In this document: in pieces, positions 24,176 to 36,279 of the stretch
How positions within the stretch are numbered: position 1 is the stretch's first letter
Layout: each line of letters starts with the position of its first letter
NCBI GenBank assembly: GCA_914767715.1
Contig: OU612065.1
Span: forward strand, 7,688,001 to 7,752,000
Origin: Membranipora membranacea
Taxonomy: Eukaryota; Bryozoa; Gymnolaemata; Cheilostomatida; Membraniporidae
Reading direction: 5' to 3'
DNA length: 64,000 nucleotides
Notes under the pieces: model-generated
What the model was told of the DNA's origin: nothing
What the model saw: only the letters and a program-made list of their open reading frames with translations
The model's database searches: none
Program-made: the position numbers and the translations under genes

Positions 24176-24690
24176 TAGACAGTTTTCTGAGCTCTGATTT
24201 AGGCCTCAATTCGGAGTTGTCCTCTCTCAAGTTTGGTACTCTTAATACTCCCACGCCGCTTAGGAAAAACGTGCTGAAAAGAGGGTTATCTTGAAAACCG
24301 CTTACAATAGCATAAAAATTATTTTTGATTCAGAATCTGCAACATTGAAAACTCATTTGGACATAGTTTGGGAAATAATTTTAGTATTTGGATAGTCAAT
24401 TATAGCATTTTCTGCCTGATTTGCGGACAATTTGGCAGAATTTTTCACAAGTTACGTCACTAAAATTAAGATTTATCATCATTCAAGCCTTCAATGATTT
24501 GGAAACCCTGTCTCACAGGGTTTTCAATGGTGCAGACTCTGAATCAAAAATCATATACCTCCTAACAAAAGCGGTTTTCAGGATACCCTCTTTCAGCAGG
24601 TTTTTCCTATTCGGTGTGGGTTAAAAGTACCAAACTGGAGAGAGGACAACTCCGAATTGAGGCCTAAATCAGAGCTCAGAAAACTGTCTA
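24176..24690. mobile_element. Foldback MITE, family 1, intact copy (TA-flanked)
   Basis: The ends are near-perfect inverted repeats (TAGACAGTTTTCTGAGCTCT at the left and its reverse complement ending AAAACTGTCTA at the right). The arms extend inward with mismatches for about 190 bases each. TA occurs at both outer edges, consistent with a TA target duplication of Tc1/mariner-like non-autonomous elements. No transposase ORF is present. The element starts about 110 bases after the IKK stop codon. A second copy is at 28008-29249 and a diverged one near 35369-35695. Confidence 0.85.
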
Positions 24691-25027
24691 TTAAAGTTCG
24701 CTATAAGGCTTACCCACTAATTTCTGATGTTAGTTATGGTGCATGACTTCTCTGTGGTCTAAACTTCACATTTTTGAATGTACAAAAAATCTAAAACTAT
24801 AATTCCTGTATTGCCCGCATCCGTTCTTTAATAAGGCTGTTCAATCACTTTAATGACATGGGCCTTGGCACAATTATTTCTATTGACTCCCATATCCTTT
24901 ATGATTGTCCAAGGTATGTTATGATTATACGAGGTAACAAATTTGGCTTTTATTTTACTAATGCTCAGATGAGATCCTTATCCAAAAGTTATTTTGAACT
25001 TTTTTTCTGGGTTAGTTTATATTCAGA

Positions 25028-25033
25028 AATAAA
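25028..25033 (+). promoter_or_regulatory. Candidate poly(A) signal AATAAA for the IKK gene
   Basis: This is the first canonical AATAAA I see on the plus strand after the IKK stop. If used, the 3' UTR would be about 1 kb and would contain the whole foldback element. It is a weak assignment because the region is AT-rich. Confidence 0.35.
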
Positions 25034-25388
25034 ATAATATTTTATTACAGAAAATAAAATGATCATCCCATTTGTCCCAGTTTGATTCTAACCAGATAGC
25101 CAGCTAGATATTGTAGCCTTATATATTAGCACACGAAGGCACTGGGCAACCATCATGTTGTAGACCATCTTCTAACTAAATTATAACACATGGCATATCC
25201 ATCTTCTAGGTATGTGGTTTTATAGTATACTCCATGCCAAAGGGAAATAGTTGTTGTCCCAGTCTCGCGGGACAAGTAAAAATAAAATTAATTGACAAAA
25301 AACAATAAAATTCCTAAAGTAAGTAAGCTCTCTCCAACCCTATATGCATGATAGAGATATGGCAAGATGATTGTATTATCCTGTTAGT

Positions 25389-27349
25389 TTAGTTGTCAGA
25401 CCCATTATTCTCAATCTCGAAGGCTATATACTGATCAGGTAGAGGGTCGCCATATTTTGCATGCGTTTTCATGTGTCTAGTTATTCTCGACTCATCCAAG
25501 GCAGTATAGTCACACAGTAGACACTTAGCAATTTTCACGTCATAGCCATCGGGAATCGTCTCTCCATAACGGATATGTTTGGAGTAGAGGTGTCGCTTTA
25601 AAGCCCTATTATACATCCCGGGTGGGGTCTTATAGTCGCATAAAGGACATGAATGAACTTGAGCTTCCTTACTTGGTTTTTTAGATCCATGCTGATCTGC
25701 ATTTTCATTGGTTGGCTTATGATGACCAGTGGACTGCCTGTGAGAGGATAGATTTCTTGCATATTTAGTTTGGAAATTGCACATCTCACATAAATAAAGC
25801 GGTAAGCTCAGTGCTGAAGAAGGTTCTGCGGCATCGTATTCTGATTGTCGGGTGATTTTCAGCTTTCCGACTCCATGTCGTTCTCTCATATGGGCTGATA
25901 GATTGTGTGGCATTGAGAATGATTTTTCACAGATCTCACAGCTTAGTTCAGAGGGTAGGCCATGTTTAGCGATTCCATGTCCTCTAAGTGAATAGTTGTC
26001 ACGCAGGACCTTTCCACATAGGTCACAGATAAATCCCCATCTTCTACCTACACCGTAGGGTCCAGACTTCCTACTGGTAGTCGCTAGTGCCTTGTGCACA
26101 CTTTTAACATGCGTTCTAAGCTGATCATCAGTCTTGGCTTGAAACCCACACTTAGGGAATTGGCAGTCTCTCAGGTGCCCGGATGGTTTAGATGTGGTTG
26201 GAATCTTTGTCACAATTAATGAAGGATGAGCAGCACTTCTATTTGCCTTTGCTACTCTAGGGCAAATAACACAATAATTGACTTTGCACTCTCCTCCTTG
26301 TTTTTCATGGATCAAATGGATATGTCGCGTAAGGTGACCGCTTAATGTAGTCCGATATGAACACTGATGACAGGAGTAAGCATGTTGTACAGATATCCCA
26401 CATGTCTTTTCATGACTATTCCGTGATATGATATTGCGGTATTGTCGTCCGCATTTACGACACCCGGGTTTAATACAACCAAATTGCCAGTGGAGAATGA
26501 GGTTCTTGGCTGAATTTGAACTGTAATTAGGACAGTCAGGGCAAACGAATGGTGCATGTGGTACTCCTGGATCATGTCTCTCAGTGACATGCTCCAGTAG
26601 CACGTTTTTATCCTTGTAAAATTGCTTCGGTACACAATATCGACAAATATGCTTATTAAGATTGAAGTGTCCCTTGATATGAGTGCTGAACTTCTTCACA
26701 GCTGATAAATTACAGCTAAAAGAGCAAATATCACACCTATACTTGTTATCCAATGAATGAGTGTGCTTCATATGGTCTTCAAGTTCAGTATCGGTGCTCA
26801 TGTCCTCAAAACACAGATAACAGCCGAAAACATGGCGAGTACCTAGGTGAATCTTAGTGGCCTCTATATCTGCCATTTCCTCATCACAAAACATGCAGCG
26901 GAAATCATACATACTGTTATGTTTGGTTAGAATGTGGTAGAGCCTCTCTGAAGCCGAGCAGAGCAAAGCTTTACATGCGACCTCTGGACAAGAAATTTTA
27001 CCCATTAGAGCGTGCTCTTTTTTGTAGTGCTTTATCAGCAGCTTGTGTGATTTCATACATTTTTGACAGCTGGGACATCGATGACCAGTAAGTAAAGACA
27101 CAGAGTACGCATTAATAAGATGTTGGGATACAAGATTGTCTGATTTGTCTTCTTCCTCATCAGCATCCAGCGTTGGGTTTGAAATTTTGCCTTCTTCACT
27201 CTCCATCTCCCTGTCAGGGTCATCTTCATCATCAAAGAATATTGTGTCAGTTGGATCATCAAGACAAGGCGGATTTCTGCCAACCTGTACCAGAGTGTCT
27301 ACACTACTGGCAGATCCAGATCGTCGACATCCACCGTCATCTTTATCTT
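25389..27349 (-). CDS. C2H2 zinc-finger terminal exon B (paralogue or alternative 3' exon)
   Basis: The continuous minus-strand frame of 652 codons starts after a splice acceptor (GGTACAG then AAGATAAAG). The first Met is at 27206, but 47 plausible acidic codons precede it (DKDDGGCRRS to DDPDRE), so translation probably enters from an upstream exon that ends with one spare base. Residues carry an acidic leader, then about 12 C2H2-type fingers, e.g. HRCPSCQKCMKSHKLLIKH, YRCDICSFSCN, HSCPLCDYKTP and AKCLLCDYTALDESRITRH. The protein is probably nuclear and DNA-binding. Finger order and the C-terminal PDQYIAFEIE segment parallel the exon at 29456-31494 (PEDYVVIEVP), showing duplication. I found no private 5' exons between 27350 and 29455. 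Joining to the five exons upstream of terminal exon A keeps frame and would give 834 aa. The ATG at 27206 is the alternative start. Confidence 0.85.
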
Positions 27350-28007
27350 CTGTACCGAGAATGATAAAAAATACTGTTATATGTACGATCCTAAGCTAGG
27401 GATCTCAATAAAATACTAAAGCCAAATCTTGTGTAGGACCTTTTAACTTTAGGTGCCGATGATTACAGAGATCGGCTATTCACGGTGTCACAACAGCTTG
27501 CATCCTGATGGTCTTTGGTAGATTTTAACGCAGTGACAAATATTAGAGTTATAATGGCAGTTGATCTGTTTTGTTTTTCGTTTTTTTTAGGGATATATGA
27601 AGAGATTTTCCAAATGATGTCATCTTTAGGAGCATAAACAACTTACATACTTGCTGTCGTTAAAAAAAAGATCGGAGATATTATTCATGAATCAAAACAA
27701 ACAGTGAATCCCTTGATCAACCAGTCTTATATGATCATCCAACAAAGTGGTACTTTCCCTTCAGAGAATCACCTGATAGGTGATTCATGGACAGTATCGA
27801 ACAATGTGGGTACCCTCCATTCATTGCTAAAGCCTGTAACTTTAGCCCATACTCGATTCTACTAGCCATTCACAAATACAATTATATTTTATGAAAATAC
27901 AACGTACAAAAATCATAATTGTAAAAAAGGGAGTATTTTATTGCTGTGACAAGAGCATAATCTTACACAATTGTGAGAAAAAATAAGAATCAAACTTCTC
28001 TAATGAA

Positions 28008-29249
28008 TAGGCAGTTTTCTGAGCTCTTATTTATGCCTCAATTTGGAGTTGTCCTCTCTCCAGTTTGGTACTTTTAACCCACGCCGCATAGGAAAAACCT
28101 GCTGAAAGAGGGTTATCTTGAAAACCGCTTATGTTAGGATAAAATGATTTTTTATTCAGAGTCTGCACCATTGAAATCCCTGTGACAGAGGGTTTCTAAA
28201 TCATTGGAGGCTTGAATGTTGATTTATCTGAATTTTAGTGATAAAACTCCTGAAAAATTCTGCCAAATTGTCCGCAAAACAGGCAGAAAATGCTATGATC
28301 GACTATCCAAATACTAAATTTATTTCCCAAACTATGTCCATATGAGTTTTCAATGTTGCAGATTCTGAATCAAAAATAATTTTTATCCTATTAAAAGCGG
28401 TTTTTTAAAGGTCCCTAAGCAGGGTTCACCATACGAGACAAATTAGCAACACCATGTCGTGCGCGAGAGTCTTCTACATACCTGGTCAAACTTTCATTGC
28501 ATTTGAACAAATAGGGCCCCCTTGGCAGCTTCTCAAATACATCAATGTCTATCAGCCGCCTCAAAAACATGCCTCAGTTGATGAAGGCTTTTGATGATGC
28601 GTGTTGTTTCCTCATGATTATATATACCATTCATACTGAGTTCCTATTGGCTAATAACTAAGCATAAGTCATGTGACCTTATGGCTTATCAACTCACATT
28701 AATAACTGAATTTTGCACTAAACTGTGGTATTGTTTTTTTTTTTATGTATCAGTCGATTTAATCCTCAACATTTTTGTCTGTATTCTCATTTCAAACTCA
28801 CCAACACATTCTGGATAATGAAATAGTCAAATTACATCTGCTTTTAACCAGGCATTATACCCCAAAGGTCACATGACTTATGCTTAGTTATTAGCCAATA
28901 GGCACTCAGTATGAATGGTATATATAATCATGTGGAAACAACACGCATCATCAAAAGCCTTCATCAACTGAGGCATGTTTTTGAGGCGGCTGATAGACAT
29001 GGGTGTATTTGAGAAGCTGCCAAGGGGCCCCTATTTGTTCAAATACAATGAAAATTTGAACAGGTATGTAAAAGACTCTCGCGCACGACATGGTGTTGCT
29101 GATTTGTCTTGTATGGAACCCTGCTAGGGGATCTTTAAGATATCCCTCTTTTCAGCACGTTTTTCCTATGCGGCGTGGGTTAAAAGTACCAAACTGGAGA
29201 GAGGACAACTCCAAATTGAGGCCTAAATCAGAGCTCAGAAAACTGTCTA
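28008..29249. mobile_element. Foldback MITE, family 1, copy split by a second element
   Basis: The outer ends match those of 24176-24690 (CAGTTTTCTGAGCTC near 28012; GAGCTCAGAAAACTGTCTA at the right), again with TA at the edges. Removing the 726-bp insert and one TTAA leaves 512 bp, close to the 515 bp of the intact copy. The internal part is oriented opposite to the 24-kb copy. It lies between the two zinc-finger terminal exons. Confidence 0.85.
28409..29134. mobile_element. Foldback MITE, family 2, nested insertion with TTAA flanks
   Basis: The two ends, AGGTCCCTAAGCAGGGTTC and its imperfect complement GAACCCTGCTAGGGGATCT, open into long inverted arms of about 250 bases each. These include ATGCCTCAGTTGATGAAGGC and ACTTATGCTTAGTTATTAGC, mirrored on the other side. 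TTAA flanks both sides (28405-28408 and 29135-29138). TTAA duplication is the hallmark of piggyBac-type transposition, so a non-autonomous piggyBac-like element is the best guess. No transposase is present. Confidence 0.8.
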
Positions 29250-29455
29250 TATAAATAAATGAATATGTACAGACCAGTTTAAATATCAATTCAGTTATAA
29301 TGTATTTGTCGTGACTTAATGCAACATAAAATTGTTTGTAATATATTGTGGAACAGATAGTATGTACTTCATCAATGTGAGTATAGAACGAGGTTTGAAG
29401 AAAGGGACACACGTCTTGACAAGCTTTGTTCAGTGGGGGTTAAGGCACACAGAGT

Positions 29456-32400
29456 CTACTTCGTATCACCCAATTTTGGTACTTCTATAACCACATAGTC
29501 TTCTGGTATAGACTCACCCCGTTTTACATGTTTTTTCATATGTCGTATTATTCGAGTATCATTAATTGCTTCATATTCGCACAGTGGACATTTTTGCAAG
29601 GGGAAATAGCAATCTTCTGGAATCTTCTCACCCTTAGTATAATGTTTGTGAAAGAGATGTCTGGCCAGATCTCTACGGGACTGCCTTGGAGCGGTTGTAT
29701 AGTCACATAAAGGACAAGAGAGGATTACTCTTCCTTTGGACGTTCTTTTCTGTTTCTTTTTTGAGTGAGAAGCAGTCTTTTCGTGTTGTGCTTTAGTAGA
29801 TTTACCTACACCATGTGATTTGATCATATGATTAGTCAATCTTTCCAAATATGGGAAATATTTCCCACAAGTTTCGCATTGATGGCGTGATGGGAAATTG
29901 TGCATACTCGTTTTGTGAATATTGATTCCGTACATAAATCTTGCAACTTTCCCACAGATCTCACAAACAGCCCTTCCGGACTTGCTCGAAGATTGTATGT
30001 GTGTGGTATTGACATGATCTCTTAGAATTTCGGGTGAAGCGCCTTGAAATCTGCAGTCTGGAAAGCGACACTTCGTATCAGATTGTATTAGACTATCTCC
30101 GAATAGTGACTTATTAGATCGCTTCGCAACAACAACATCGACTGAATGTGACTTGGTGTTGCCAACATGCTGTATTTTACTTCTCCTACGCAGCATTTTG
30201 TGTGAGGAACTTTGCTGCTCTTGTGACAATGTCAGTTTGCGAGGTTTTAGGCAAAGTGAACAGTCCCCTTTTGTACAATTTAGTTTACTATTATCATGAA
30301 TCCGATGTACGTGTCTTCTCAGAGAAAATCTAGTTTCAAATTTGTATGAACATTGAGCACATTTGATGAGGTGGTCGGATTTACCACATTTTAATTGATG
30401 CTTATTACGAGATTTGGTATTCCAAAACATCTTTCCACAGCTACGACAGCAGGGCAGTACACAGCCAAACTTCCAGTGAAATGCCATATACCGTGCAGAG
30501 TGCGATTGATAGTTGGGACAATCAGGACATCTGTAAGGGTCTGATGAAGGTAGAGGATGCACCTTGGCGATGTGACCGCGCAAAGCTCCAACTTTGTAGA
30601 ATTTCACAGGAACACAGAACCGACATGCATACTCTCTAAGGTTGAAATGTTCATGAATGTGAGCGGTGAATGCGGAAACACTACATTCAGCAGTAGTATA
30701 CGAACAAATGCTACACCTATAATACTTGCTACCTGATAGGTGAGTTTTTTTATAATGGTCTTCTAAATCATGATCTGTTTGGAAATCAATGTGACAGAGG
30801 AAACATCCAAATGCATGCGACGAGCTGAGGTGTATCTTGGTAGCCTCTCTGCTTGCCATCGCATCTTTACAGATTGGACAGCAGAAATCTAACTGGTGAC
30901 TGTGTGCCCTTAAAATATGAACCAGCTCATCTCTAGAAGTACGTATCAGCTCTTCACAATTCTGTTCTTGACACGACTTCTTCCCTTTTAACTTATGCTC
31001 AGTTTGAACATGCTCAATTAACTGATCACATGACTTCATGTACATTTTACAATGAGGACACTGATAGTTACAGAGAAGGGCAGTTGATATCGCATCTCTC
31101 GGTAGGATATAAGAGTCATGGTTGTCATCAGCAGCAGCAGCCTGAGATGAGACGAGCAAAGAGTTTGTTTCTTGCAAAGCGTCATCATATGCAACATCAG
31201 ATTTTTCACTATCAGTTTCTGAAATTGAGTCATTGTCACTTTCGACACCAAATTCTGACACATGCTGCGACGTACCAACACTTAAAGTTTCTTCCCTATT
31301 GCGCTGTAGTTTGCGATGACTAATCTCCCAATCTGGGTCGTCAGTATCACTACTCTGATCACTTGATTCAGATGATGAACTCCACACATCCTGCATAGAT
31401 GATGAGCCGGCCCCGTCCACAATCGGAGTATTTATATCTTCGCTGTGTACTTGTTCCCTATCTTCAGCAGTAAGTCTATCGTCATCATATGTGACTGGTA
31501 AAATGAAAGCACTTTGACATCACACAGCAGTTTATCTGGAGATGAGTTACGAAATGTTGGGTGACTTTGCTTGTGAGTTCAATTTGATACAGGTTGATTT
31601 GCCAGATTAACCAGCCGTGATTTATAAGATTAAGGTATAGTAATTGCATAAAAGACTTCAGCCAATTCACTGACTTCAGCATAATAATTTAGTTGTTTTA
31701 TATACTCTAGGAAAGCACTCATTGTCAGGATTAAAGAAAAAAACAATTTTAATGATGTCACATTTATCGATCAAGTGGTCTGAGAATCAAAATGCTAACT
31801 GCGTTAGCTTCCAATATTCTCCTTGAACCATGTCAACTTTGAATGGTTTTGCAAAGCACAGGCTACAACCTTGTCTGGATACTGCTATAAAATAATGGAT
31901 TTTTCCAACTAAAATTCCGTTAAGGAAATCCTTGGCACATAAATTTTCTTGTGGGAGCGACATTGAAAATGGTCACACCTCCCATCACAAGGTACGCTGT
32001 CGCTTGGACCAGTACAATAACTGTTTGTGTTTGAATCGAAAGAACGGTGGAGCCTAGTTTAGTTCAGCTAGTTTGGGGGGGGGGCCGTCGGGTGAGGGGC
32101 AAAAGTCTGGAGGGCTTAGACTAGGGGTGACTTAATGTTGACTAGCACCAATAAATTATAAATTATTGCTAGCTGAGGTAGGAGCTTATATAAAGTAAAG
32201 AGGGTGAGTGAATCTAAAGCTGTGTTTACACAAATCGGCTAATAATAACAACTCCAACTCGTTGTCTGTCAACATGTCAATGATACGCTAATTACACACT
32301 GTTCATCCCTAACCAATTTCAACACAAACTTCCAACCCAACTTGTCTCTGATTGGCTAGTGAGACAACTAGTTAGTTTATTGGCTGAACCATTCATAATA

Positions 32401-35400
32401 TTGTTAAGATTTGTCGTTCACTTGTGACATTGTCACAAGTGAACGATTTTGAACAATACAGATTTAAACACCGATTTAAACACAGATACACTGTTTACAC
32501 GGTCAGTCAAATCGGTGACCTGTGCCGTAGTTGTTATTTTTGGCCGATTTGTCGCATGTGTAAACGCAGCTTTATTTGACCGCAAATTTAGCTTATTTTT
32601 CAATCATTTGGGAAATGGTAAACTTTTCCTCCTGCAGTGCTAGGGTATGATAAGTTGATCTTTGACCACAAAAGGATCAGAAAAATAATCCTATACAAAC
32701 CTGTAGAAACGCTCGGGTTAACTGCGGAATTCTCAAAACTGACAGGCTCTGTCTTGATTGGTGTAGGTACTGCTGCTGTTGTCTCCCTCGGTCCTGTGAA
32801 TAAATAAAGATCATTCATGAAGTAATTTAAGAACCTCAGAGTGAAGGAGTATATCTTTTTTCGAGAGAGGGTGAAAGATTGAGGGTCTAACAGTAGATCA
32901 AGAAATTTGAGATTTGGAGCTTCACGTTGACCTGCTTTGATTGAAGTGAAAGTCTCATTATCAACCAGTGACATTTAGGTAGAAGTAGAAGCTAATATTA
33001 ATTAATACTAATATTAAACAATATTAATGTTGTGTTTTTGTGAACTCTACCACAACTCGCCTTTGTATACCTCTGCATTCTGCGCATGCTCAGCTCTGGG
33101 CATGAGCTGATCTCTGCAAAATTGAGTCTCGGAATTCCGAAGCCATCTGATTGGCTACCTGCTCTGGTGGCTCACTGCCATATGCTTGCGGAATTGTTAG
33201 AAAGAGTTATCTTCTATTGTGATTATTAGCTAAATTTGATTTGCAGTTTATGCAGGAGATATCCCATTTCCCCTTTGCAAAGTTGCAATCAGAACCCAAA
33301 CTAAACTCATTGTTCTTGCACATGCGCAAATTCAAGTCACGCATCATGCATACTTAGCCTTACGACACCTACTTTGTGGTAATGATAGCCTAGTTTATCA
33401 GTGATCTACATGCCCAGTCAGATCACGAGAGTCAGTATGATACCTCCGTATCGCAGGTAAAAAGGGCATTTACTTTACACGGTCAAGACTTGGTATGGGA
33501 TGGAAAAATTGTATTATATTTAACATAAATCAATTTGAATGAATGAACTTTTTTGCATGGGTGTGCAAAAACAGACTCCCCCAACCCACTCAAGTGCCAT
33601 TCCCAATATTGCAGCATAATTTACCAGGGGGCTCTTCAGGGATTATTCCTCATCGCAAACTAAGTGTCGTGTTGCAGGGGAATAAAAGGTGAAAGGCAGC
33701 CTACAATTGCACTCAATACTACACACAAACTACGATCATACACTAACACACTGACATCACTCAGCACTACACACAGACAATGATCATAGGGCCAAATGGA
33801 GTCGCGTCCTACTATTACTTGCTTTGATACCAATGAGAAAATTATAAATAAGTTCAGAAAAAGCATATATGTCAACAGCATCTGTGGGAAATTTAGCTAT
33901 CCAGCACTCCAGCTGCCTTGCTATTACAAGGATGCACAGAAGTATACCAAAAAAGGTTTAAGGATTGTATTTTATGAGAAAGTGTAGACGAGTCAAGATA
34001 ATTGCCTTGTAGCTTATTTGTCAGGCTAACCTTCCAAATGTACCGGGTACGAGTGCCTGTGGCTAATGAGTGATAAGTGGCTTTCAATATCCTAAGCTAA
34101 GCTGTCACTGATGACAAATAATAACCTTAGCCCTTCTATCTGTCTTCTGCTGTTGTTAAGCCAATCAGGTTCCAAACAAGGCTAGGAATTTGTCTACACT
34201 AGTTTTGCTAAGAGAATTTTGAATGCATTTCCCCGACAAATCAGGAGGGGGAAGGGCAACGCCTAAATATACATCAAAGTCAATCTAAGATATCCAGTTG
34301 TTCGAAACATTAACTTTTTCTTCAAAGTATCAATGTGGTTTATACAGCAACACGATACATTTTTAGGTGCTACCATCAGGGTCTGTGTTGTGGCGTCCTT
34401 TTATAATTTCCATTATACCAAAATGGCTTTGTTATAAGATTTAGTATGATCTATGTCCCTAGAGTAAAATTAAATTTATATTGTTTTCTTCCAGTGTTTG
34501 AATGTCACTAAGGAATATCTAATCAAGCCAGGGTGTTGTCCTTCTGATACTTGTGAAACATAGACAAGATCAAGACAAGTAATTTCATTACGCTATGTCT
34601 TCCTAGGTAGACTGTGCAATACTAGTGACAAGCACATGAGAAAAAGATCCGGAACATCGATTGTGCTTACCCTACCTTATCAATGCTGTTCAATCAGGTT
34701 TTTTATTCGAACGTGGTGGGGACTGCTATTTGGTCTATAATTTCAAATGAATTGAATTAAAAAAATCCATCTATGCGGTGAAGAAACGAAAAATAATTCC
34801 TTCGATGTGAATCACAAACCTTGATGAAAAGAAGGTTGCAGACCAATTGACTCGGTGTAACGTTGGGAATCAGTCGATGATGTATGCTCATCAAGTACAT
34901 ATGATGGCTCTTGTTTTATGTCATAGGCCCCATCTGTACCACTCTCTGTCAGAAGAAAAAATGTGGTTGTTTGTTATACTTACTTAAACCGAAATAAATG
35001 AGCATATCCCATATCCTATAGATAAAATATTCAGTAAAATAATACAATTGAGTTCAAACTTCTTTCTCTTATTCTTCCTGGTGCTATTACTACATCTATA
35101 AGCCACCGACCTGCAGCAGGTTCACAGCTAAATTCACATTGTAGATCTGGTTCATCTTTTACATCAGCCTGAATCAGTATATTGTCATTGGTGGGTGTTG
35201 GATGACTGAGCAATGTAACTTGGTTCCTTCTTCCCATCGTTGTTAGGGGTATCTTGGGGATAACTGTATAAATAAGACATTTATAGCAACATAAAGGGGA
35301 TCCAGCCGATTTGAAAACTAGCAATATGTATATCTAAATGTGGTTTATAGCTTGATTTTAAGCTTAGGCTATGTTCGGAGTCGACCTCTCGTCATTTGGC

Positions 35401-36279
35401 CATTCTTTGCCCACACAGCATAGGGAAAAGGCGCTAACATTATCTTAACTTGAAATAGGATAAGATATCTAGGTATTCAAAATCTGCACTATTGAAAACT
35501 GTAATTTTTCATGAACCTCGTCATGAAAATAAAGATAAGCCAATTTTTAAGCCCCCAATGATTCGAAAACCCTTTTCCTCTAGGTTTACAAAGATGCTCA
35601 ATCAAAAAGAAATTTTATTCGAATAGAAGCAGTTTTCAAGTTAAGTCCATTTCAGCTCATTTTACCTCTGCTGCGTGGGCTGTGTCCTGTCTAGGTTTAT
35701 TATTACGTTTATGGTATATTCAGAACTAGACATCAAACTGGCAGAGATGGATTATGACAGACCTATACATACTTCTTACCATACTGATAATCATATAAAC
35801 TGATTCGTGAAAATCGGAGAGCGGCCTGACCACTTTCAATAGTAGAATCAATTCCCAAATTTAGGGGTTAAAGGGCCAGTTAACAATAACATGATACTGG
35901 TTGCAAGGGCCACAACAAGAAAAAAAAAGAGGTTACCTACCGGCCTTCTCATCCTCTATGTGATTTGGCAATTCTCTCCAGCAGTCAGTAACATAAACCA
36001 CAGCAGGTATATTTTTACATCGATAGATTAACTCCTTAAAAAACAGATACAATCAAAACATTATCAGTGTGAAATGATTCACTTAGCTGGCAGGTCCAGC
36101 TACATAAAAAAAATACCATAGCTAGGATCAGAATTTATGTATGTCCAAGTTCGATCTCATATTCATCAGTTTTGAGGGGTGAACAAGGCTGTGAAACTCA
36201 CCTCTTTTGTGCGATACACTCTGTGAGAGGTCGTCGCTAAACCCTGAAAGTATGATGACATTATTTCTCGCTTTGGCAT
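29456..36279 (-). CDS. C2H2 zinc-finger protein with sumoylation-type motifs (6 exons, 860 aa)
   Basis: Exons in coding order: 36279-36202, 36034-35941, 35263-35111, 34945-34820, 32793-32701, 31494-29456. Phases agree and the sum is 2,583 nt. The ATG at 36279 (MPKREIMSSYFQG) follows an in-frame TGA directly, fixing the start. Residues 1-57 are a small unassigned N-terminal region (MPKREIMSS to NHIEDEKA). The next three exons each carry one motif: VKDEP (K93), IKQEP (K119) and IKTEP (K164), all fitting the psi-K-x-E sumoylation consensus. The last exon starts acidic/serine-rich and then holds about 12-13 C2H2 or C2HC fingers, e.g. YQCPHCKMYMKSCDQLIEH, RCSICSYTTA, CPLCDYTTAPRQSRRDL and QKCPLCEYEAINDTRIIRH. 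It is probably a nuclear DNA-binding regulator. I do not recognise a named orthologue. The exon 3 donor (GTCGGT) is the weakest splice site. Confidence 0.85.
32217..32572. mobile_element. MITE with AAGCTG(C/T)GTTTACAC termini
   Basis: The left end AAGCTGTGTTTACACAAATC and the right end (GTGTAAACGCAGCTT, reverse strand AAGCTGCGTTTACAC) form terminal inverted repeats of roughly 40 bases that include AAATCGGC and AATAACAACT. TA flanks both ends (32215-32216 and 32573-32574). The 356-bp element contains an inner perfect hairpin around 32412-32445 (CGTTCACTTGTGACA mirrored). It sits in intron 5 of the zinc-finger gene and has no ORF of note. Confidence 0.8.
35369..35695. mobile_element. Diverged relative of foldback MITE family 1
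   Basis: The segment shares the landmark order of family 1: CCCAC..GCATAGG.AAAA, TTATCTTAACTTGAAA, ATTCAAAATCTGCACTATTG, ATGATTCGAAAACCC and AGCAGTTTTCAAG. Its ends form an imperfect inverted repeat. Terminal sequences have drifted, so borders are approximate. It lies in intron 2 of the zinc-finger gene. Confidence 0.6.

Noticed and set aside
33796-33987. Short plus-strand ORF MESRPTITCFDTNEK
   Set aside because: It lies in intron 4 of the zinc-finger gene on the opposite strand. No homology, promoter or splice signals were noted.
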